The notes below the pieces were generated by a model, which saw only the letters and a program-made list of their open reading frames with translations, had not been told where the DNA came from and ran no database searches. From contig OZ037768.1 of NCBI GenBank assembly GCA_964035545.1, positions 17,955,200 through 18,019,199 on the forward strand: 64,000 nucleotides of DNA, given 5' to 3'. This stretch comes from Bugula neritina (lineage: Eukaryota > Bryozoa > Gymnolaemata > Cheilostomatida > Bugulidae). This document shows, piece after piece, positions 25,387 through 34,374 of this stretch; position 1 is the first letter of the stretch, and every line of letters starts with the position of its first letter. Made by a program: the position numbers and the translations under genes.

Positions 25387-25581
25387 TGTTTATGCTATGT
25401 TTGCTTCATAGATTCAGAGACCGGTCAAAGAGTTTAAGATAGTTTATTGCTCAAGATATTAAAGGTCCACTCTGGATAGATCTAAAAGCACGAACTGACT
25501 ATTATTAATAACACGAATAACATAGTATAAAGTATAAACCTTTACAAACAAAGACAAAGCTTATTCAGCATATCATCAACA
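25387..25581 (-). repeat. 3' LTR of the Gypsy element
   Basis: 195 bp, TG...CA ends, about 98% identical to the LTR at 34017-34209. A purine tract (minus strand GTAAAGGGGA) lies immediately inside it at about 25582-25591, as expected for plus-strand priming. Confidence 0.95.
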
Positions 25582-25591
25582 TCCCCTTTAC

Positions 25592-25779
25592 AAATCTTTG
25601 ACAATGTTAAACAAACAAACGAAAAAAACTAAACAAAAAATTAAGAATTGATACATGAACAAGTAATACGATTTTGTTATTAATAGTCTATAGCAGATTA
25701 GCATATTATTACAAGATTGTCTCCCTTGTTAATTTAAAGTACATTATATTATTTTCTGGGTTTGGGCTATTTAAATCCT
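25592..25779 (-). other. Gypsy 3' internal sequence left of the nested LINE
   Basis: Non-coding, AT-rich. It is presumably the Gypsy region between the end of pol and the purine tract, cut off from pol by the LINE insertion. The run of T at about 25779-25790 is the LINE's poly(A) tail read on the plus strand. Confidence 0.55.
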
Positions 25780-25996
25780 TTTTTTTTTTCTTTCAAGAGT
25801 TTATTGTCTGATTGCCTTCGGTCAGATACTTCGATACTTCGACTTTAGCACACGCTAGATCACCATAAGGCGCAAGAGGTGTGCCTCAGCAGCTTGTTAC
25901 AATACATTTGACATAGAATTATAACTGTATTTGCATACATTATGCATTTTAAATTTGGTAATTGTAGTACCTTTCAGGTTATCATTTATCAAGTAT

Positions 25997-28716
25997 TTAG
26001 GGAGTTCCAATTCTTAGGTCTCTAATAGTGCGTGGTAAGAAGCTGATATGATATGCTGTGCACATGGCAGATATCGCAGTTGGTATTCCGTTAGAGGCAG
26101 CCCTCGTGGTAACCGTAGCGGTTGACTTGTCCCTGTTCAGTTCAGTGTAGCTGGAAGATAATGCCTGATGACATTCTTCTTTGGACAAGATCTTCAAAAG
26201 GAGGGTTATTCGTAGGCTTTTGCGACGATCTTCCAGTGATGATATGTTGAGTTGTTCTCTTGCATCACTGATGCTAGCCTCCCGGCTTTTGAGACAGCAG
26301 ATGAATCTAATAGCTCGGTTCTGGACTAACTCAATTTCTTTCACAAGTTGCTTTGTTACAGGATCCCAAGTGGTTGCAGCGTATTCTAGTATAGGTCTGC
26401 AGAGAGTCATATATGCCAGCAGCTTTGCTTTCTTGGGAGCTCCATAGAGGGATAGCTTTAGCATGCCAAGAACCTTGTATGCTTTGTTTATTTTCTTAGT
26501 TATGTGGCTGTGAAACTTGAGGTTAGATTGTAGTGTAACTCCAAGGTAGGTAATCTCATCTACGTAGGGCAATGTTTCTCCCCCTAGTCGATATGATGGT
26601 TGAATTAGGGGATCTTTGCCAAATGACATGATTCGGCATTTTGAGGAGTTGAACGGCATCTTCCACTTCAGAGACCAATTCTCAATCTGTTCAATATTCT
26701 TTTGGAATTTTCGGACATCATCTAGGAAGTCCACCTCTTGAAAAATCAGTGTGTCATCAGCAAATAAACTGACACTGCAACTTAGTAGATCAGGGAGATC
26801 ATTGATGTAAAGAAGGAATAGGGTGGGCCCCAGAACAGAGCCCTGTGGAACGCCAGAAAAGACTGGTAATCTACCAGAAGAGTGGCTATCTATGATTACT
26901 TGCTGCTCTCGCTTTGTCAAAAAATTCTGGAGCCATCAGAGTATGTGAGGATTAATTCCATCAACGACGCTTAACTTATGTATGAGTAGCTTGTGGGGGA
27001 CTTTGTCGAAGGCCTTCTGGAAGTCGAGAACAAGAGCATGAGTGGTGTGAGAGTTGTTCATTGATCTGGCAATTTCATGGAGGGTTCCACAAAGCTGTGT
27101 TTCGCAGGACAAGCCACGACGGAAACCATGTTGACGATTATGGAGGATGGGATCTAACAGTTTATTGAGATAGTGTAGCACAATGTGTTCCAGTAACTTG
27201 CAAGGTATACTGGTTAATGATATTGGTCGATAGTTGTTTGGCATATCTAGCTGGCCTTTCTTGTGGACAGGGATGATGTTGGCTAGCTTCCATCCCGCAG
27301 GAAGTTTGGCACTGCGCAAGGATGCGTTAAAGATTAGTGTTAGGCAGTTGGCTATCAATCTAGTATCGATGCAGAGATCCTCTTTGTTAAGTCCGTCCGG
27401 ACCAGGTGCCTTACCAGTTTTGAGATCGTTCAGAAGCTTTTCCACCCCATCGGAAGTCACATTCAGATCATTATCATCAGAGTGATAAGGGAGGTCGTCG
27501 GTGTAGAAATCTTGCTGGCAGAACTGTTGCTGAAAGAAATTATTGAGCATCTCAGCATTTTCTCGAGGATCAGTTGTGGAAGTACCATTAGGGTGAGTAA
27601 GTGTCAGCATGGGTTTTGTTTTGTTCTGAATATTCTTCAGATATTTAAAGAAGGGTTTGCTGTTTCCAGCTTCCAATGGTCCGCATACCACTTCAGTGGT
27701 ATAGTTGTTCCTTAGTTCTCTCAGAGTGCGTTTAGTGTCGCGTCTTTGTTGTTTGTATTTTGTCAGAATTAAAGGGTCATTTGTTTGTTTAAATTTGTTA
27801 TACGTTTCGCGTTGTTTCTGGACTAGCTTCTTCGCTCTAAGATTGAACCATGCAGGTTGATCACCTTTTGGTTTGCATATTCTTATAGGGACGTGGTTAG
27901 AGATTGAGGTTCTAAGTTGGGAGACAAACAGCGGCCACATGCTATCGACATCACTCATTTCTTCCAGCTGAAGTTGTACATGAGACATTTGTTCTCGGAA
28001 ACCCTCAATATTAGCTTGGCGGTATAGTTTAATGTATTTCAATTGAGGTGCGACACTAGTAGTAGCCACTCTATGTTGTATAGAAGCCTCAATAAGAAAG
28101 TGGTCACTTAAGCCAGGTTCAACAATATTGATTGATTGAATGTCTTTGGGTTGATTTGTGAGAATGAGATCTAAAGTATTACCCTGGATGTGAGTAGGTT
28201 GGTCAATGAGTTGAGTCAGGTTATTTTCAGCAATTAAATTGAGAAACTCTCGGTGAAGGGCGTGATATTGGCAGTTTTTTTTAATTGGGTATATTTCCAA
28301 TCAACATTGGGAAGATTGAAATCACCAGTTATGATTATTCGATCGGTAGGATATTTGCTAGAAATTTCTTCGAGGAGAAGCCAAAATTGAGAGAGACTGT
28401 GTGCAATGTTGGGTCTATAGAAACACCCAATAATAGTATTATCATCTAGTCTTAGGACAACTATTTCCAGGTCTGCTGATCCGACTTCTACATGTTTAAC
28501 ACTCAGTTTATTGTCAATGGCAATCATTACACCACCACCGTGAAGGTTCCTATCACATCGAAAGACAGTCTTCTGAGAGAGATCCAGGATTTGTTTATCA
28601 GTGACACTCTCATCAACATGGGTTTCAGTGACACACACTATATCGTAATTCATAGCAAGAGATGTCAATTCTGGGGATTTGCCCTTGACAGACCTGGCAT
28701 TCAGTAGTAGTAGTCT
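25997..28716 (-). pseudogene. LINE ORF2: AP endonuclease plus reverse transcriptase, broken
   Basis: Three frames in series: 28668-28234 (endonuclease part with VCVTETHVDE and ITGDFN), 28300-26936 (end of endonuclease and RT fingers, APGPDGLNKEDL, NNYRPISLTSIP, LDFQKAFDKVPH), and 26920-25997 (SGVPQGSVLGP, the FADD catalytic box, thumb). The first join is a frameshift beside an eight-T run (28276-28283, plus strand). The second is an in-frame TGA. ORF2 overlaps the end of ORF1 slightly. The protein would nick target DNA and copy the RNA from the nick; this copy cannot make it in one piece. Confidence 0.9.
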
Positions 28717-29681
28717 TAGGGGGTGAGTTGACTCTCTATTGCTGGGTTCATATTGACCCAGTCCCCCGAATTCTGTGTTTTTGTTTGTATTTTACCTCCT
28801 CGTATACGATACTCAGCATCGTTATTTGAAGATCTCAGTAATTTAACTTGTTGTCTCATGTTGTATTCTTCATCTCGTACTTCCTTACTAGTGTCCAACT
28901 TGCAGAAAAAACCTTCAGCTTTCAAGGTTGAGTTCACGCGCTTCACAAAAACCCATTTGGCTTTTTCATCATCAAAGACTACCTTAACCGGGCGAGGCTT
29001 AGTGCCTACTCTTCCAAGCCGAAAAGCTTGGGAAGGAAAGGTCACATGCTGGAAGTTTCCAGAATCCATTAGCTCTTTTACATGATCGATAGCACCTTTT
29101 TCTCGGTTTTCAGCCATACCATATAAAATGGCATTTAGTTTTCGGGTCTCATTCTCTGAGTGAGCAAGGGACTTTTTATTCACTGTTTGTGCAGAGGCGT
29201 TTATCTCTATAGATTTTTTTATGTTTTCCTGGTTTGTTTGGAGGACACTGCTATATGTTTTTTCGAAAGTTTGGAGTTGGTCAGTAAGTGATTTGTCTTG
29301 TTGTAAAATGCTTGTGGAGAGCTTACCAATTACCTCTTCAATTTTGTTTAGCCGATCACTGACTGATTCCATGCCAGTGTTATTAGGTGTTTTACTAATT
29401 GACTTCGTTTGTGGCAGGCAGGTTTCACAGCACCATAGTACACCCTTCGCATTTGCTGCTTTGCTGATGTAACCAATTTCGGAGTTTGATAGATTTTGGC
29501 AGAGAGCATGAAACCAGTGCTGACATAAGTCACACAAAATCCACTTCGAATCAATCTTCTGTTTTCGGTTTTTAGCATTAGTTATAAAGCAATCCTCTTG
29601 CTTGCAGGAATAGCATTTCTCAGATTCTGTATTCGAACCATCACCACTGGCACAAACTATGTCACTGTTAGTTTGAGACAT
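28716..29681 (-). CDS. LINE ORF1 protein with PHD finger
   Basis: An intact frame of 321 codons. Residues about 22-90 form a PHD-type C4HC3 zinc finger (CYSCKQEDC, ILCDLCQHWFHALC, WCCETC). A helical, probably coiled-coil stretch follows (about 100-175), then a basic domain with AFRLGRVGTKPRPVKVVF, typical of CR1-group ORF1 proteins. The expected role is LINE RNA binding and particle assembly; the PHD finger might read histone tails. The frame is open, unlike ORF2. Confidence 0.9.
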   Translation of the reverse strand: MSQTNSDIVCASGDGSNTESEKCYSCKQEDCFITNAKNRKQKIDSKWILCDLCQHWFHALCQNLSNSEIGYISKAANAKGVLWCCETCLPQTKSISKTPNNTGMESVSDRLNKIEEVIGKLSTSILQQDKSLTDQLQTFEKTYSSVLQTNQENIKKSIEINASAQTVNKKSLAHSENETRKLNAILYGMAENREKGAIDHVKELMDSGNFQHVTFPSQAFRLGRVGTKPRPVKVVFDDEKAKWVFVKRVNSTLKAEGFFCKLDTSKEVRDEEYNMRQQVKLLRSSNNDAEYRIRGGKIQTKTQNSGDWVNMNPAIESQLTP

Positions 29682-29926
29682 ATCAATTAATTGATTTAAA
29701 ATGAAAAATTCGAACGTTTGTGGGGATAATTTATTCTATGTTGAAACTTTTTTTTTAATTGCAATTGTAGATAAATTTTTGCTGCTGAGGCACTTTCTTA
29801 CTAAAAGTTGAAGAGAATTTTCACTAGATAGGTATAGATATAAATTTATGAAAATTTACTAAGAGCGCCAGTAAAAGCACGACCGTCTCGCGTAATCGTA
29901 AAAAAAAAAAACTTAGGTATAATTAT

Positions 29927-30307
29927 CTAGTATAGTTCGTATTGTTCATATTTAGCTGGGGTTTTTGTTTGTCTTGACCGTTGCCATCTAACTGGGGCTG
30001 GATCAGGGTTTGTATTCACTTCTGTAGGAATTGCTGTTGCGGCTGATTGAATCTGTGCGTCTGGAACAGAATGACTGGATACTGGGTCATTGGCGTCTGT
30101 TGGTATTTCAGCTGTAGTCAATGGCTGACTAGCTTCCACATCACTCAGAGGGCGCAAATCGGCCCTGTTTCGCCTCACAGCCATGTCTGTGTCTTTGTTT
30201 GAGACAAGGTATGATCGGTCCGACAGCTGTTCAACCACTCTGCCCTGCTGCCATCTAGTCTTTTGTGACACAAAGTCTCTCAGCAGCACTGGTGAGCCAA
30301 TAGCCAA
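29927..30307 (-). pseudogene. Gypsy integrase C-terminal part, frameshifted
   Basis: 126 codons with VLLRDF and the basic tail WQRSRQTKTPAKYEQYELY. It overlaps the end of the preceding integrase frame in another phase. The frameshift lies near 30300. A stop at 29927 ends pol, just before the LINE insertion. Confidence 0.85.
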
Positions 30308-31415
30308 CTTTTGCTAAATCTTTAGCTGATTTATTGTAGCTGCTCTGTACCACTTTTCTCTTGTTAGCTTTTTGCTGTAAGACATTGTTCTTTGGCATGT
30401 CACCTGTAGGAAGAATAGACCTCGTGGAATGCCCAAACATCCTCTGAGCTGGTGATGAGGTCATCCCTGCAGTCAGGGTATTTCGATATTCTAGCAGAGC
30501 CAAATATGGGTCTTCTGCTCTCTTCATCAGCCTTTTGATTATTTTAACTGCTGCTTCTGCCTTCCCATTCGACTGCTGATGTCCCGGAGATGAGGTTGTA
30601 GGGCTGAAACCCCATTCAGTGCTAAATTGAGCAAAGTCGGCCGAGGTGAACTGTGGTCCATTGTCTGATTGCAGCTGGTCAGGGATTCCATACCTTGCGA
30701 AAGTTTTCTTGCAAGCCTTGATTACTGCTCTAGATTGTGTGTCAGATAAAGGTTCACATTCAAAGAAGTCAGAGTAATAATCTACCAGCATCAAATAATC
30801 CTTATGCTTATAGGTTAGTATGTCCATGCCTACTTTACTCCAAGGTAAGTCTGGTATGTCATGGTTTTGCAGAGACTCATGCTGTTGTAAAGGTGCATCC
30901 ATTGCACATGTGACACACTTGTCAGTTTTCATTCGAATGTCCTCAGCCATTTGAGGCCAGAATACCGCATTGCGAGCTCTTCTGATAGTGGCAGCTGTTC
31001 CTTGATGGCTAGTGTGAAGCTTGTTGAGTATCTCACCTCTGGCAGCTATGGGCACAACCAGTCTAGATCCTTTATAAATAATCCCATCTAGTACTCCAAG
31101 TTCATCTTTGTATGAATAGTACGGCTTCACCTCTTCTGGAAGTTGAAATAATTTGTTAGGCCATCCTGAGGTTATCAGAGATTGCAGCTGCACCATTACT
31201 GAATCATTACCCGTATGCTGTTTGATCAGTTTATAGGTCGCTTCTGACACCGGCAGGTCTTGCTTCAGACCCGTTTCGCTTAGGTCAGACATAAATGACT
31301 TTAATTGATCAACTGTGAAAATCTGTTCTTCTGATGTATTGTTCTGGGGTTCACCAACAGGAGCGCGAGACAGCATGTCTGCTGTAACTTGTTCAGAACC
31401 AGGTTTGTAGTGCAC
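30255..31415 (-). pseudogene. Gypsy integrase region
   Basis: Contains the HHCC zinc-binding module (HTSHQG ... CVTCAMD), then the DDE core: the first D in GMDILTYK, the second in QSDNGPQFT, and E in NGKAEAAVK. It inserts cDNA into the genome. It is separated from RNase H by an in-frame TGA at about 31428 and loses frame near its C-terminus. Confidence 0.92.
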
Positions 31416-31427
31416 TTTAATTTGGTA

Positions 31428-32498
31428 TCATTGCAGAGCCAATAGCATTGATTGCAGGCGTTTAGGCGCTTTGTTCAGAGGCTTCTTAAATATTGTTTTT
31501 AAAGGGTGGTGATCCGTGTGTACAGTTACATCTGGGTTTCCAAAAACGTACTGATCGTATTTCTGCATCCCATAGACGATGGCCAGAAGTTCTAGTTCAA
31601 TAGGTGGATAGTTTTTCTCACTATCTGTCAAACTTCTAGAGCCATAGCTTACTGGTTGCCCCTCTTGTAAAAGTACAGCTCCGAGCCCTTCTAGACTTGC
31701 ATCAGTCTGTACAACTACTGGCTGGTTCATGTTGAAGTATTTGAGTGAAGAAGTTTTCGTGATGAGTTTTTTAATCTCCTCAAATGCTCTCTTTTGATCT
31801 TGGCCCCAGACAAACTCTTCCTTGCTTACACCAATCAGCCGTCTTAGTGGTTCACATTCAGCAGAGCAGTGAGGTATGAACTTTGATAGGTAGTTCACAT
31901 GACCAAGAAACCTCTGTATTTCTTCACTGTTGACAAGGGGCTTCATGTCCGTTATGGCTTGGATTTTATTAGGATCGGGCTTCACTCCATCTTTTGTTAT
32001 CAAATGACCAATATAAGGTAGCTCTTCTAGAAGAAACTTACATTTTTCTTTGTTTAGCTTGAGATTAACCCTACGTGCTCTTGCTAAAAGTTTTTCGAGC
32101 TTTTGGTTATGGTCTTGCACTGCTTCCGCTTGAGTAGCTCCTTTCCCATAGATTAGGATGTCGTCTGCTACTACAGTTACTCCGTCGAGACCGCTAAGTG
32201 CATCTGAGAGTCTCCTCTGGAACTCTTCAGGACTTGAGGACAACCCAAAAGGCATCCTCAGCCATTTGTATTTGCCAAATGGCGTCCAGAATGTAGTTAA
32301 ATCACTGGACTTTTTGCTGAGCTTTATCTGCAGAAAGCCGTTTTTGGCATCACACAGTGAGAATACTCGAGCACCATCCAGCTCGCTAAGCACATCGTCC
32401 AGCGTCGGCATTGGAAAATGATTTCTTTGAATCACTTGGTTTAGGTTGCTTGGGTCTAAACATACTCTCAGTGTGCCATTGGGTTTTCTCACAGCCAC
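31428..32498 (-). pseudogene. Gypsy reverse transcriptase and RNase H
   Basis: RT motifs are VAVRKPNGTLRVCLD, FSLCDAKNGFLQI, MPFGLSSSPEEFQ and VADDILIYG. RNase H follows with VQTDASLEGLGAVL and VHTDHHPLKTIF. This chain of motifs is typical of Ty3/Gypsy pol. The frame is continuous with gag-protease in phase but a TGA at 32511-32513 interrupts it. Confidence 0.93.
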
Positions 32499-32510
32499 AT
32501 GATTGTTTAT

Positions 32511-33911
32511 TCAAGCTGTTGGATAGTCTACTGGACTTAAGATACCTTTCTGGGTGTATGACTGCAATTTTTGTTTGAGATCAGCTACCATCGAGAGAGG
32601 CGTCTTTCTGTTGTGACTTTGTCTTGGGATAGCCTTATCATCTATTTCAATATGGTATTCCCCAGGCAAACATCCAATACCTTCAAAAACCTCTGGGTAG
32701 CTTCCGAGAATGTCATCTAGGCTGGCATTGCTTATTAGGTTAACCCACTCCTCTTTAATGGTTATCAAACCAAGCTGAAGAGCGGCCTCACCAGATAGAA
32801 GGCTGTGATTTCGTGTCTTGTGCACCAGAAAATACAGCTTCTCTCCAGCTACTTCCAGTTCGCATCCTCCTAATGCTCGAGTGATAGAACCACCAAACTG
32901 CTTTAGCCTTGTCTGGTTGTTGTCAAGCTTTGGCTCACCGAGATCAACAAAATCTTTGTGATTGAAAATGTTACAGGATGCTCCTGTGTCGATCTGAAAC
33001 TGTGTCGGTTTGTGACTATCATTCACACTGGCTCTTATAGTTGTCATCAACTTTTTGTTCTTTCTGATTACCTGTATGCTCAACAATGATTCACTTGAGC
33101 CATCACTGTCTTCTTCTACCATGTTTACTTGCTTCTTTGAGCGACATCGAGATCCCCAATGGTTATACTTTTTGCAGTTATGACACTGGTGACCGTATGC
33201 AGAACACTTTCTGGGAGGGTGAGACTGCCCACAGTTGCCACAACTTCCTTTTGAAAAGTTTCCTGTTCGAGTGGACCTTACTGCATTATCATCATCATCT
33301 TTGCTTGGTTTATTAGGCTTCTTTCTGGAACCGATGAACTGCACTGATTCTTCAGACTGGATTGCAGCCATGTCATTCCTTGAATTCTCAGCAATACGAC
33401 ATTTCTTTATAGCTTCTTCTAGCCCTAAGCCAGTATCCCCGCTGGCGTCATCAAATAGCTTCCTTCTTAGTTGGGCATCGTTGATGCCCAGGAGTAAAGC
33501 TTGAAGCATGAAATCGTCATACATTGTGTCCAGTTGACACTCTCGAGCGATTTTGTGAAGCGAGGTGACATATTCATCAATGTTCATGGTATTCTGCTTG
33601 GTTGATAACAGTTGATGTCTTTTGACTACTTTATTAGTGCCTCGTTGACAAAAAGCATCAAACTTTTCCACAACATCAGCATAGACTTCTTTTGATTTAC
33701 CATCTGAGAAAGTGAATGTTTTGAATATGTCGTTGCCTCTTGGGCCTATGCATCTTAACATAATGGCTACTTTGACTTTATCATCAGAATTTGCTTTCTC
33801 AGCTGCTGTGAGGAATAGCTCAAATTCTTCTTTAAATCTCGTCCACTGGTTGGACAAGTCAGAGCCATCTTGAATAGGCTTGGGGGCTAAAAAGTCAACA
33901 CTGATACTCAT
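32511..33911 (-). pseudogene. Gypsy gag and protease
   Basis: 466 codons. The N-terminal half is a retrotransposon gag with a WTRFKEEFELFL segment. Two zinc-knuckle-like modules follow (CGNCGQSHPPRKC and CHNCKKYNHWGSRC). An aspartic protease site is seen as IDTGASCN. It ends at a TGA within the region leading into reverse transcriptase, in the same phase as the next frame. Confidence 0.93.
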
Positions 33912-33999
33912 CTTGATATTGTGATTTTTTGTTGTTCTTGATTTAGTTGTATTGTTTGTTGTCTCTTTCCAGCAAACACTTTTACTTTTAGTTTTAAGT

Positions 34000-34016
34000 C
34001 CTCACTCGGGGCACCA
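34000..34016 (-). promoter_or_regulatory. Gypsy primer binding site
   Basis: Directly inside the 5' LTR the minus strand reads TGGTGCCCCGAGTGAGG. It starts with TGG, complementary to the CCA end of a tRNA, as required for reverse-transcription priming. I did not assign the tRNA. Confidence 0.8.
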
Positions 34017-34209
34017 TGTTTATGCTATGTTTGCTTTATAGATTCAGAGACCGGTCAGAGTTTAAGATAGTTTATTGCTCAAGATATTAAAGGTCCACTC
34101 TGGATAGATCTAAAAGCACGAACTGACTATTATTAATAACACGAATAACATAGTATAAAGTATAAACCTTTATAAACAAAGACAAAGCTTATTCAGCATA
34201 TCATCAACA
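34017..34209 (-). repeat. 5' LTR of the Gypsy element
   Basis: 193 bp, the upstream LTR in element orientation. It matches 25387-25581 apart from two substitutions and a 2-bp deletion. Such similarity suggests a fairly recent insertion. Confidence 0.95.
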
Positions 34210-34374
34210 GTAGTAACTAGTAACAGTAAGTGCAGTTACTATTAGTGTTACTGTAACTGTTTGAGTTAGTGTTGCCGAGTTAGACTTACTCTTAGAGTTA
34301 CCCGTAACTTAGTGTTGGTGAATCAGAATAGATTAATATTTGTTATTTAGTATTACCTCTGATTACCTCTGATG
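34210..34374. repeat. AGT/ACT-rich low-complexity sequence
   Basis: GTAGTAACTAGTAACAGTAA-like sequence looks like the continuation of the (ACT)n tract cut by the Gypsy insertion. Confidence 0.6.

Larger units (their letters stand above)
25780..29895 (-). mobile_element. CR1-like LINE nested in the Gypsy element
   Basis: A nearly full-length two-ORF LINE. ORF1 is at 29681-28716. ORF2 (endonuclease plus RT) runs from about 28720 to 25997 but is broken by a frameshift near 28280 and a TGA near 26936. A poly(A) tail is at the 3' end. Gypsy sequence resumes on both sides, so the LINE entered after the Gypsy element. The 5' border (about 29890) is estimated, and I could not find a clear target-site duplication. 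Confidence 0.9.
25387..34209 (-). mobile_element. Gypsy-type LTR retrotransposon with nested LINE
   Basis: Two LTRs of 195 and 193 bp bound the element and differ only by two C/T substitutions and one 2-bp indel. Each starts TGTTTATGC and ends ATCAACA on the plus strand. GTAGT flanks both sides (25382-25386 and 34210-34214), a 5-bp target duplication, although the surrounding microsatellite could supply this motif by chance. In element orientation the order is 5' LTR (34209-34017), primer binding site, gag with zinc knuckles, protease, reverse transcriptase, RNase H, integrase, a later-inserted LINE, purine tract and 3' LTR. Two in-frame TGA stops and one frameshift break the polyprotein, so this copy is not autonomous as it stands. 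Confidence 0.95.
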
